64,000 bases of DNA from Littorina saxatilis. Taxonomy: Eukaryota > Mollusca > Gastropoda > Littorinimorpha > Littorinidae. Every line of letters begins with the position of its first letter. Position 1 is the first letter of the stretch. Below, in pieces: positions 1-13,078 of this stretch. Where the stretch lies: contig NC_090261.1 in the NCBI RefSeq assembly GCF_037325665.1, positions 24,998,722 to 25,062,721 on the forward strand, in the 5' to 3' direction. The position numbers and the translations under genes were made by a program. The notes under the pieces are model-generated. The model did not search any database. It was not told the origin of the DNA and was given only the letters and a program-made list of their open reading frames with translations.

Positions 1-824
1 AACCACTTTCTTTGCAGCTAGTGTTTAGAAGTGAGAAATTCTGTAGTATGTTGCCTTGCAAGTTCTTGTAAGTATGTACATGCACAATCTATATACAAAG
101 ATTCTTTGGGCCTTAATGTTAATCATGGATTTGCTACGGCTATGTGAAAGTATACAGATGAACCTCAATAGTTTGGGATTTATTTGGTGGTACATGTACA
201 TGCATATTGAAGTATATGCGTTGCACTGCTCACAAAAATCTTCTTATTGAACACCTATTCATTTATTGGTCCTTACAAATGTATGATTGACTCTTCCTGT
301 TTCCTTGCACACTTTACATTTATGTAAACACCCATGATCCTTAGAAATAAGAATTGTCATAAAAATGTACATGTATCATTACCCTTAACACATATATATA
401 CACCAGTATATAAAGCAGTTTCAGATGTTCATCCCAGAATGTTTGTGATTACAAGTTAACATGGTGTTGCTTTTATGTTCATATTGTTCTGAAAACTGTT
501 AAAACCAAGTTGTCTCCAAAGTAGTGTACATGTATTGTATTACACATGCTGTATATATATACCTGTCTTTCACTGCTTTTAAAAGTTCTGCCATGTCCAT
601 TTACCAAGTTTATCATTTAAAATTTGTGCTATACTCATTGTAACGCCTGAGCTTTTCAGTTCCTGTAGGAATTCGTAGAGAGCATAAGATGGTAGTCATC
701 CCCACTTCATACATGTAAAGATTTACATTTACTCGCAACTTCTCCTGTGCTGCTGTGTTATTTTGAGTTGCTTCAATCAGCAAGTATTGTATTTTTCTGT
801 TTTTGTGGTTTTTTGTGAAAATAG
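1..824 (+). other. Calpain intron, partial
   Basis: AT-rich intron left of the first visible linker exon. Short TATATA and ACATGTA runs only; I see no gene or clear transposon. Confidence 0.5.
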
Positions 825-872
825 CCAAAAGCCCCTGTACAACCTGTACCAGCAATGCCTATCGCTCCTAAA
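825..872 (+). CDS. Calpain linker exon (proline-rich), tentative
   Basis: A 48-nt phase-0 exon preceded by a pyrimidine-rich tract ending aaaatag and followed by gtaagt. It encodes PKAPVQPVPAMPIAPK, a plausible flexible linker between the C2-like and PEF domains. Phase and splice sites fit the next linker exons. There is no family motif, so it rests on splice logic alone. Confidence 0.5.
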
Positions 873-3800
873 GTAAGTTGGGTTCTGCTGCCTGGACTTT
901 GCTGTTTTGTATGCTGTCGTTTCAGTTATTATCAGTTTTGCTGTGCCTGGTGCTCTGGGGTGGTGTGCAAGAGAAAGTGCCCAACTGGATGGGAACCAAG
1001 CATTGGATCAGATTGGTTGGAATCTCAATTCAACCAACCCGACCCTGCGCTTGGTTTCCATCCAGTTTGGAACTTTCTTGTCCATACCACCCCTGGCCTC
1101 TAAAGGAATGTAGCCAGAATGTTGCTCCTTTCCCAAATGTTCAACGTTAGTTCCATAATACTTCTGAGTTCTGCTGCCTGTTGTGAATTTTCACCGGTAT
1201 AATTGCATCCAAATCAATCCAGTGAGGATTTGATCTCTATAGAATGCTGCCTTTGTATTATCTCCTTCCGTTGTATTCATTTCTGGTGACGTCTTACCCA
1301 ACAAGTGATTTTCTGTTGATCAGTTGGATTTCTTCAGGAATTCTGTTGAAGTGTTCGTTTGCAATGACATGGTTCTCATTAGCTAGCAAGTAGAGGATTT
1401 TCTGTTGATCAAGTTGAGAGTGTTGTCTGCGTGTTAGTTTGCGGTGAGCTCAGTTTTAACCATCAGATTAGTAATTCTTTTTGGATATGTCAGATATCTC
1501 CCAAAGAGTTTTGTGCGAGTGTTAGTTTTCAGAAATACTTTAGCCAGCAAGGAAATAATTTTGTGCCTATCTGTCGAATCTCTTGGAATGCTATCAGAGT
1601 GTCAATGCTTTCTTTTGCATTGCGTTCATTGCAAGTTAGGTTTTTAGTCATCAAAACTTAGCCTGGTGTTGTTTCATCTGACCCCTCCTGGAATCGAGCC
1701 TAGTTCTTTGACCACTGCATGCATTGGATATAACGCCCAAGCCAGCAAATAACTACTCTGCATTGATCTGTCTGGTCTGTTCTGGTATGCAGCCTCTAAG
1801 TCTGAGTATGTTTTGCTCCCTTTCTATTCTATTCATTCACAGCTCTGCATTCCTGGTTGGTCAGTTCCTGGGTCACTGAAATGCATTTTTTTGCAAAGCC
1901 ATTTTTTGTTGTTTATTGGAAACCTTGCCTTTTGCTGAGCTATTATCATGGCAGAAATGCATCCTGCATGCTCGGGTCCTTGCTTGATCATATATAACCT
2001 GTCAGTCCGTCTCTGGAAGAGAGAACACAGCATGCTCATTTTACCTAAAGTTTGCTAAACGAACCAAAGTTAGCTGAAAAAACTTTGTCACGATGCTCTC
2101 TGCTGCAGTCTTTGGCAGAAGTAAACATTTTTATGGATTCTTGGCATGGCATCTGTTTTTGAATTGCAGGTATTTTGTTCCACTGGTTCAATTTATGAAA
2201 TCTTCATTTTCCTTCAGGGTTGCAGTTAATTACAAAGCTCTTTGCATTTCCTTTGCATTTGTGTGTGTCAGTGTGTGTCAGTGTGAGTGTGTGTGAGTGT
2301 GTGTGTGTGTGTGTGTGAGTGTGTGTGAGTGTGTGTACCTGTGTGTGTCAGCGTCTTTTTATGTTTTCATGAAGTATTTTACTGTAAAAACCAAAGAGTG
2401 CTTATTTTGGTTATTATATGGATTTCCTTTTTCATTTCATGAAAACCTCAGTGCTGTGGATTGTTGTTTGTTGATAAGTTGTTACTTGCATACATTTGGA
2501 GGATGACATTTTTAGCTTTTTACTGGAATCTGACAAAGTTTTTGCCCGTAAATGCCTCACTCTTTTCATTTCTATAATTTGATTCTTCTTTCTCTTGAAG
2601 TAAGCTACAGTATAGGATTATCTCTCAAGGTTTATTGTTGTCTGTGCCTTTTCTTTTATGGTGGGTTGTTGGATATCAAACGGGCGTGGCGAACGCGGCG
2701 TCCAGGAAACTAATTACGCCAGTTCATGTCGCGCCTGTAGCGTCCATGCCTCCTCACTTGCGGGGGTCAAAGGTCGCTTCCATGATGGTCACTCAGGTAT
2801 AGGCTGAGTTTGGTTGTTACCCGGGCTGCTGTTCCTTCAACTTCTGCCTTCTCTAAATCCCAGAAGTTTTACATTATCCTGAGACCTGGTTCTGACATGA
2901 GCTTCTGTTGTGCTTGTGTTTTCCTTCAGGTTTTCCTTGTTCACCTGTTGGCCCTTTTAAAAAAATCTAATTGTTCATCTTTTGGGTCTTTATTCAGAGT
3001 TTGTGTGTGTGTGTGTGTGTGTGTGTTTTCTCCATTCATCAGTTCAGTGAAAATAATGTTTGTAGTGTTTTTGTTAAAGGTACATGTTTCTTTTGTTTTA
3101 TTTTGTGTCAAATTAGTGGAGAGAGAAAATGTAATCTGACTGTAACTGTGTTGAATGGAAGTGTTTTTTGTTTTGAAAAACATTCAGACAGATCGATCCT
3201 CCACATTACAATATTAATGGAGGATTTCAAAGTTTTTGTTTGTTATTTCATGTATCCCAACTGTTTTTAAGAGTCTGTCCTCAGAGACTTTGACTAATAT
3301 TGAATGATGTTGATTCGCCATCACAAAATGTCCTTCAAACAATATTTTAAAAATGAATTCATATCTCCAAAACATGTTCATAACGAGTATGTCACGTGTG
3401 TGTTCCAGTGAATGCCCCACCCCATCCCTGACCTCTGAAAATGACAATTGACAAGGAAAACTAACAATAAGATTGTTGAAGGGGTCTTGCTGACTTGGAG
3501 TGATTTGTGTTGCTTAAATGCATGCAGCACCTAAAAAATGCCATATTTACCAAACATTTTGCAGAGTGAGACCCCTGTTCAGGCTGTTGTGTTGACTGAT
3601 AATTTTTTCAACTTTATCATCAACTCATTTTGGACAGCAGCTTTCAAAGGCTTGCAGCTTTTCTGGCCCGACTTAAAAATGGTACAAAGTGGTAATTCGT
3701 GTACTCACTAAAAGCAACAGTGCTTGTTTATTTGGGCATTTATTCATTTCGAAGTTAACGGAGATAAGTGACAATATGTGAATGTTTAGCTGATTAAAAT

Positions 3801-6800
3801 TAAAACTTATTGCTTTATGACATGATTGTGGTGAAATTTAATTATCTTAGAATCTGTCCGGAATGAGATGTCTTTGCTACTCGGTTTCGATGATTGTGTT
3901 TGTTTGTTTGTTTTGGTTATTATTTATAATGGTTATCATTAATTTATTTCCCCCCGCGGGTTAGGGGGAAGAATTTACCCGATGCTCCCCAGCATGTCGT
4001 AAGAGGCGACTAACGGATTTTGTTTCTCCTTTTACCCTTGTTAAGTGTTTTTTGTATAGAATATAGTCAATTTTTGTAAAGATTTTAGTCAAGCAGTATG
4101 TAAGAAATGTTAAGTCCTTTGTACTGGAAACTTGCATTCTCCCAGTAAGGTAATATATTGTACTACGTTGCAAGCCCCTGGAGCAAATTTTTGATTTGTG
4201 CTTTTGTGAACAAGAAACAGTTGACAAGTGGCTCTATTCCATCTTCCCCCTTTCCCCGTCGCGATATAACCCTTCGTGGTTGAAAACGACGTTAAACACC
4301 AAATAAAGAAAGAATTAATTTATTGATTTAAGAAAAATAACAACCAAACTCAATACTAAACATTATTATTTGTAGATGGTTTAAATTCTGAAGACTTATT
4401 TTCACACTGCAGAAAGAAGCATTATTTACATTTATATTTGTCAAAATTAACTAGCTGTGTAATCTTTTGATGACATTAGCAGTAGTTACTGAGGTTCATC
4501 AGTGTTAAAGAACCTGTTAAACGAAATGACTCGGAAAGAGAAGTTAATGTTTCCTGCTGAGAATTCTCACTTTTTCAATAGATTTGAGTGACTGTGTGTG
4601 TGTCTGTGATGTTTCTGTTATTGTGAAGTTTGCCAAAATTGGACTTCCAATGCTTTCCGCTTCAGAGGTGTACAGTTCTTTGTGGTTGGAGTTATATGTT
4701 TGAAGTGTGTCTGATCCTAATTAGTTTTCTGTCAGTCAATGCACATGTAACATTCACCTTGATTTTAAGACTGCGTTTAAAGTGTCACAATCATGCTTGA
4801 AAGAAAAGGAAGTTATGAGACATTTAAATCAAACTGTGCATGACGTATTAAAGTAAGGAAAGGTTGCTTGACGGAAGTCATGTGGTAAAGGACTTGCTTT
4901 GCTGTTCTTCTCTTTAGGGAACCAGAAGGGGCCGAGTAAGTTTTCTTTTCATCTTCGTTTTGGAGTTTGACGTATACATACTACTGTAGTATCAATCTTG
5001 TGGAAGAATGGCGCATTTAACTTTGCTGCCTGATGCTTTTTCACATTTATTTCTTTTCAAGACAACTACCATTGTTTCAGTCTTGGAATGTTTGGCTTTT
5101 CATGGACTAATGGCATGGCATTTCATGCAGTTTTTCTTGAATTAAAATTCGATTTTGGCATTCTGCTCGGCATGGCAGTTGTCTGAAATTTGTTCATGGT
5201 TTGAGCTTCTTGGCAGTTGTTGATTTTTATCTTGGAAAATCTTTCGATTAACTTAAGATTTACTTAGGCATGTGATCTGATTCAACTTTTTCATGCTATG
5301 CCTTAAATTGTTTCATGTATGTTGCTGGATGTGTCCAAAGAAGGCATTTTATTCCTTGACAGAAAGAAGAAAAGTGCTACATGCTATATTTTCATCTTTG
5401 GTATTGTGGTTGAGCTTTTCGTTATGGAACTAATTGAGTCAACGCATCTAAACCTTTCAAAATATAGTTTCCACCTCCAGAATGGAACAGAACTGGAAAG
5501 GAGGGCTGACACTCAAATGCACACTGATCATCATGTCCTGCGTGATTCTAAAAATGAAATTTTTTTCAGCGATTCTTGGAAGGTGTCAGTGAATAATTGC
5601 TTTGTGACCGTTTCTTTGAAACATGTACAGAAGTGTTGAAGAAAAAGTATTTTTGTTCGCCTGTTTTTAGTCTTTGTCTTTGTCTTTGTGAATTATTTTT
5701 GTCTTTTTGCGGGAATAGATCTTACAATAGATGTGACTGTTTTATTTCTTGATTGTTGTTTTATGTTTGGCATTGTATTGTGACAATTCTGTGTGAGTGT
5801 GGGTGTGTGCATGTGCATACATGTGTGATAGAGCACAGGGATACTTGATATTTTTTTTAATGTGTCGACTAATAATGTATTGTGTACTAGAGAATTGATA
5901 GATTTATGGTTGCTGGTTTTTTTCTTACTCAAATGCATGTAAAGTTCTCAAGAATGATGGCGGATGCACTTTTTTGCGGTATTAATGTGAATGTATGTTC
6001 GCCTCCGGCCCTTCCCTCTTTTCAATACCTCTTTTCTTTTATAAATATATAGTATTCCTACATTGCTATATGCACTGCATCATAGTAATAGCCTCTTTCC
6101 TTGACACCTCTACTCCAATTTTGCGTTCTTTACTGTATTGTATTGTCCTTGCAATAAGCATCTCCTGTTGTTTTTGCATTGATGTTGTGTGCACTGCAGT
6201 GTGGCATGCTCAATGTTGAACAGGGCCTCTCAGAAGGTGAACCAGATCCAGAACCAGACGAAGGGCTGCCTGAGGTAGACTGCGAAATGCTGTGGAAGAA
6301 CATTGTTCATAACTTGAGGGGGCAGCATAGGTTTTTGATTGAATGCAACCCCATGTAATCAGTAATGTGTGCGTTCAGCTGCACAGTTTTGGTTTGATTT
6401 GCTTGAATTGCTGGCATGATTTTTTGTTCTCATGATGCATGTGTTGCTAATTTTTGTTTATTTTTGCTTGAATTCATTCCAGTGAGTTGATTAGCTAGTT
6501 TATTTTAATAGAGATGGGATGCGTTTGGAGACATTTTTGAGAGAAGAATAAAAGAGGGAGGTAAAAAAGGAGAAGATGATCTGATGGATTTAAAAGTGAT
6601 ATTTTAAAAGGTTTCAGATGCATGCAAAATGGGGTTTGCATAGTGCTTATAGTAACTGTAGTTAGTTATGTATTGCTGAATGATCGCTGGACAATACAGA
6701 TGGTCCAGTTTACAACAACACTCAACAGAAAAGCAAAGGAAGAGACAGGAGGGAAAGAGGGATAGATGGGATTTGTTTTAGTGTTTGTGGAAAGTTTTCA

Positions 6801-8334
6801 GTGTGGGTGGCCTAGAAAAAAATATACAGAGAGAAAAGCAAATTACTTGACACAGCAAGAAATAATAACCTCTCCCTCTCACCTGTTGAAGAAGGGTGTT
6901 ACCCAGAACACACACACATGCACACACACGCACATGCATATCATCCTATCCCACCTCTCTCCGTTCCTTTAAGGATCTTTCTTCCAGTATGATTTTATTA
7001 CTTTATACATGTACTAGAATGAATACCCGCTTCGCCGGGTAGCCGGCTTCGCCGGGAAGAAGTACTTGGAGCCGTACGCCGGCTTCGCCGAGTCCGAACA
7101 ATGGACCCGCCAAGCTTAGGTCCCTCCCAGATTCGTGGAAAGGGAACAGCACGAAAATGACTCAGTGGCCATAATGCCATTCCTGACCATATCGAGTCCC
7201 ATCCTTGTCGACGAATGTAACCGTGTTAATCACCTTTGGAGGCGAACTCCACTCAAACAGGATTGAGCAATTTATAGCTTATCTGTAAGCCCTTTTGAAC
7301 TGTTATGGCTTTTCAAAGGAAGGCCAGTACATACAAATACACAAAAGCCGCCAGACCACATCACAAACAGAACTGAACAATCCCCAGGTGTTGCTCACAT
7401 AGAGAGACACACACACACACACACACAAACACAGAGAAGCCGTATCTATAGAGAGATAGATGACAGTGTATTTTTCGCGTGGCTATAAATTGATTCGACC
7501 TTTGCACTTTTACAGTGAGGATAATTTACGGGTCCAATTTACGTTCTGGACACTGCGGTGACCTTCTAAAAATAGTAACAGAACGCCGGGAATATCCGAA
7601 GACGCCCCACTCATACTATAGTGCACCATACGAAGGAAGGGAGGTAAACGCTGAAAACCTGGAGAAGATGAGAAGATAAGGAAGAGTTACTTATAATGGT
7701 GAAATGAACACAAAAACCAAAATCGGTTCAGCGCTGCGCGCTGAGAGCACGTGTTGAAATATCTCATCGATGATATTGTGTCCGGGGTGTAGCTGAATAC
7801 GGTGTCCAAATTTGAAAAAGATCCACCGAGAACTTTGGCTTTGGTGTGTCGGTATGGGGGCCCGGGTAGCTGAGGTGGAACCAAAGTAGCTGAGGTGGAA
7901 CCAAAATCGGTTCAGCGCTGCGCGCTGAGAGCACGTGTTGAAATATCGACCAGGTTGTGTCCTGTCCCGGGTCTACCTGAATATGCCCACCAAATTTGAA
8001 GCAGATCCATCGAGAACTTTGGCCGTGCATCGCGCACAACCACACACACACACACACACACACAGACAGACACACAGACAGACAGACAGACACTAGTCGT
8101 ATATATATATAGATATGTGTCTACATAGCTTTGTATCACATAGTGCACATTTTCAATCAATTTCTACTTTGCGGTACTGTACAACAGTTTTGCAGGGTGC
8201 AACATGGGATAACCAAAGGCATTTGATTTGCATGACTGAGGGTTTGTCGTGTGTACTTCCGATTGACATGCAATTCTTGGCCGTTTGTTTTCTGGTCGTT
8301 AGATAATTAAGTGCATGTGAGAGCAGTTTGCAAC

Positions 8335-8377
<43 letters not shown>

Positions 8378-11300
8378 GATTCTTGAAAATCAGAGCAATT
8401 GAATATCTGAATCCGAAGATCTTTTTTCTGTCTGAGAAAATGACACACACATAGAGTGAATCAGCTTTTAATTTGTTTTGTGATATCAAGTAAATTTTTG
8501 TAAGAAATCCATGCTTATTGTGAGTGTGTCACTAATTTGCCACACAAGATTTTCAAGTAGTCCTTCCACACACATGCACTGGATTAAACAGAATAATTTA
8601 CCTTATGTACTAAGCCAATAGCGAAAGAATGAATTTAGTGTTGTAAGGTAAAATCTTATGGATTTATCTACACAGGCTGAGACAGTATAACAGGAGCTGT
8701 AATTTCTTTTAATGCGATCTTTCAAAAAAAAGACTTTCATGTGTTATATATATTTAACCCACAGCACACTTTTTATATGTTTTTCAAAATACAGTATTTT
8801 TTTCCCTTGTTTTTTGCAAGCATACAAGAAGTAATTCCTGTGTTCCTAAAGAAAAGTGAATTCAATAACATTCTCATTTCTTTTTTTTAATTATGTGGAA
8901 TTAAAGCTTTTTCTGAAAGTTCTTAAGTTCATTACTTATCTTTCTATTTTTGTGTGTGTAAATAATTGATGAATAAATATATTGGTATATCATACAACCA
9001 AAATAGGGAACTATTTTTTAACATGTAATCAATCTAGAAGTGTGCTTTCTTTTTTTTATGTAATATAATATATATCTGAATGAATGAACAGTGTGTTCCA
9101 GCAAGTATGCACACAGTAAGGGTAAAGGTATCTTTTAAAAGTTAGGTTTCGCTCTGTAATGTAACATGTTTATGTCATATTTACAATGTGGTATGGGTTC
9201 ATGTATGTACATACACCTGCATTTTACCTGCAATATAGAAATGTTACTGAAGAAAATGGTGTAACTGGTCATGTAACGGCACTTCTGCATGCCACTGTCT
9301 GGCCTATACCCCGATCAGTGTACATGCTGTTATAAAACACAAATGCAGCTTCCATCCTCAGTTTCTCACCATCGTGTCTTATTCTTTGAAGTCATATTCT
9401 TGAGAAAATGAATTTTTTGTATCTTACCACTGATTAATTATGCACTGGAAAACACATACATTGCACATGTATTCTCACATCTGCATCCACAGCATTACCC
9501 AAGGCAGTCTTGTACGAACTGTACAAGTAATGGTAAGGGTAAAAATGTTTTTGAGGCTTTGTTCTGATGTTCTAAGTATCCTACAACCACCAGTTCTTTG
9601 TTGTTGTTCCCGGTTTTGAAGCATCCTTGGTCAACCAGGATGTTTGATTTTGGATTTTGTTTTTCTGACGTTCATTTGTAAGCTGGTTTGATTGCAGGAA
9701 CGCAGAGATCCCACGGATGAGGAGCAATCCCAGGAGAGCAGCCTGAAAGACAACTTCCGCCGTCTTGCAGGAGAGGACATGGAGATCGACGCCTTCGAGC
9801 TGCAGGAGGTTCTCAACGCTGTCTTCCAAAAAGGTGTGTGTCCACCTATGTCTTATGTAGACTTTTTTGTGGGTGTTGAACTTAGTACCTTTTGATGGAA
9901 ATTTTTTCCTAAACAGAGTTAAAAGAGTGTTGATAGAATGGTCCAGTTATTCAAGATTTGCATTTCTGAGAATTAGGTTCATTGCTTATTCGTTGTTTAC
10001 CCACATTATCCATTTTTTAGATTTAACATTTGACGAGGAATTTTGTGTGTGAATTCTTTTGTAGAGGAAATATTCTGAATATTTATAGCTTAAAAAGTAG
10101 ATGAGAATTTTATTTAATTGGCATTTGCAAAGGTAATGTATAAACTAAAACAAAGCTTTTGAATGAGTTTGTCTGGTATGCAGATCTCTGCTTATGATTA
10201 ACTCAGGTTGTACAGTTTGCTGAGTTGCTTATGATGTGTGCTAATGTGTGACATGCAAATAAGGGCAGCTAGGATAGATATTCAGCTTACCTATATTTTA
10301 TCTTCTAGAAAGATTCTCAGTTACATTGTATCATCAATGCAGAAAAATTAACACCCAAGTTATAATAAAAAGTATTCTGTTTACTTTTTCTTGTTTAAGT
10401 ATTAAACCACAAGTTTGTTCTTTGTAAAATGATCATTCTATTATACTGGCTATTTCTCAAATGAAATTTGATTTGAAAATGGTAATCACCAATAAGATTG
10501 CTGTTTGTTCAAATGTGAACTTCATTTCTATCTCTGTGTTTCTTGATGGTTTATGGTTAGCTTTTACTTGTGGTACTGTACAGGTTGTTCTGTGTTTCAT
10601 CTTTCTGCTGAAATTTCGATCTCTAAACTCAGCCTTCTGGTTACATCTTAATCAAAAAGGCTATATGTGGTCAATTGTCTCTTCTTGGAACTGTCTTCTG
10701 ATCTTACATCTCTTATTGTGTCTGAATATGACAAGCCTGCTGGTCACATTGCTTGTGGGTGCAAGGCAATGGGACTCATGTGTGTCAGCTCGTGCGCGCG
10801 TGTGTGTTTGGGTGTGTGTGCGCATGCATGTGTGCGTGCGTGCGAGCATCTGAACTCATGAGCTTGTTTTTGTGTGTGTACATACTTGTGCTTTCTCATT
10901 TGTATACTCATTTTAGGTTCTCAGAGAAAAATGAGTGTTTGTCTCTGTGACTTGTACATGTTCTTGTCCCTTGATTGACACATGGTTTTGATATATTTAC
11001 CAGAGGACTGTTTTGGTAAGGAATCCTCACTGAAAGTGCACACAGAGCTTTTAGTTCATCTCTATTTCATTCCATTGCCAGCCCCCTATGGTTGTTGTCT
11101 CCCACTATGCTTTTCTTCCAGTTTGAAAACTAGTTAAGCATACTCTCGTAATGTTGCTAATTAGACCAGAGCAGAAAATATTCCACATAATACTTTTCAT
11201 ACTGCATGATGATCAAATCTCATATTTCAGTAACTTTGTCCTGTTTTATTCTCACTAGTATAGAAGCACTTGGCTTATGTTTAATACTCCGTAAACAGAA

Positions 11301-13034
11301 TTAAATAACAACAAATAAAGTATTAATATGTATCAAGGTTGGTGACGGGTGCACACATAAATATAATTATTTGATGTGATAATGCTTACAACACGATTCA
11401 GATTTGTGGCTTTTCATGTTTCTTGATCTATCCAGAAGAAAAAAAGCTAACATAGCCAGCATTACTTTGAGAAAGGCGTCTTTCATAAAATAAACAGTTT
11501 TCAAAAGCCAAACAAGAACATAAGTAGAAACATCTAAAAAGAAATAGAAAAACTTAACCATGAAATAAATAAATAAAATGTTGAAATAAATTCAGTTGCT
11601 GATTTGGTACCTTGTAGTGTTTTACTTTTTGAGATACTTGCAGCATCCACTTTAAGTCACTCAGACATGACTGATACACAACTAATTGGTTTTGGTGGGG
11701 TGTACAAAGTTCTTCAACCAACTAAAACCAAACCCAGATATTAAGATAATTTATTTGGTAAACAGGTTCTTTGGTTCTTATGTCAAGTCCAGCTTATTAA
11801 CACTTTTGACCCTTCATCACTCACTTCAATGTGTTGGATTTAAGGGAAGGGGAAACCTGATGGTGTTGACTGTTGATATGGGGTCCCTGGGGGTGGTCAT
11901 TTTTTTCATTACACCGCCATGGGGTTGTGTGTTGATTTTTTGTAGACGTTTCTGTTTAATTAGGCTTGTCTTTTGTGTGTGTGTGTTTCATTCCATTTGA
12001 TTTTATAAGTGTCAGAATCACTTTTTAGTTGCGACTGGTTGAGAATGGCTGATGAAAGAGTAGCTTTCGCCTTCATCTATGTTGATTCAAGTTGTCTGTC
12101 TTTTGAGTTTTCTCTGCAAGTTAAAACGCCCAGTTTGTGCTGCTCACTCTATTTGTTTTGAAGAATGTTAAAACTTTTCAAATCATGAAAGCTGTTTACT
12201 GCTTTGCAAGTGTATGTATGCTTGTGTGAATGCAGGTTAGCTTTTGACAGTGACTTCTTTTGCTTATATTTATAATTACCATGAATGTTTTATAATCAGC
12301 ATAGATAATTTTATTCTCATCTTTTCACACAAAATTTCTCTCTTTACTTTATAGCGTGCTATCATCTCTATGTGACTGAATGCGCTCGAATTTCTTTGCA
12401 GCTACACGTAATATATTTTCTGTCGCATTCTTGCTATGTGTCGTAGCTTGTAAAAGCTTTGAAGCTCTCCTTTTGGAAAAAAGGAAAGGGCATTGCATAC
12501 ACAGCAGTTTTCTTTTAAAAGAGGCATGCTACATGTAGTACTAGTGGCACCTTCGAGTAAATATATATTGACTGGATTCTTCAAAAGTTACATCTGTTAA
12601 AAACAGAGTTGATTGGATATGTCCGTTTATAATATGGTTGGGCTATCTCCTGAGTAATGAATATAAACTGCTGTGCTCTGTGCACAAATTAATAAAAGCA
12701 CATTAACGTCAGACTAGCAATAAAAACTTGCTTATGTGTGTATTTTCTTCTGTAAGCGTCATGAGAGAACTAGGTGCACTTCCCAGTCTACTGGTTTTAT
12801 ATTCAATTCTGGTAACTGTTTTACTTCGTTTTCCTGTACATGCAACTACAAAGTCCTTGGATTACTAACTGACACTCACTGACAACAAAACTGCACCTGT
12901 ACTGTTTATATGTAATGAGGGAGTGGCCTTAGACATCTTTTTGAAATGACTTTTTTTCCCCTTTTTACATTTAGTCAAGTTTTGACTAAATGTTTTAACA
13001 TAGAGCGGGGAATCGAGACGAGGGTTGTGGTGTA

Positions 13035-13078
<44 letters not shown>

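Larger units (their letters stand above)
4325..9697 (+). other. Calpain introns between linker exons
   Basis: Unique-looking AT-rich sequence apart from the two small exons, CA/TG runs (5790-5830, 6905-6940), the repeat block at 7010-8120 and a (TC)n run at 8338-8374. Nothing else supported. Confidence 0.5.
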
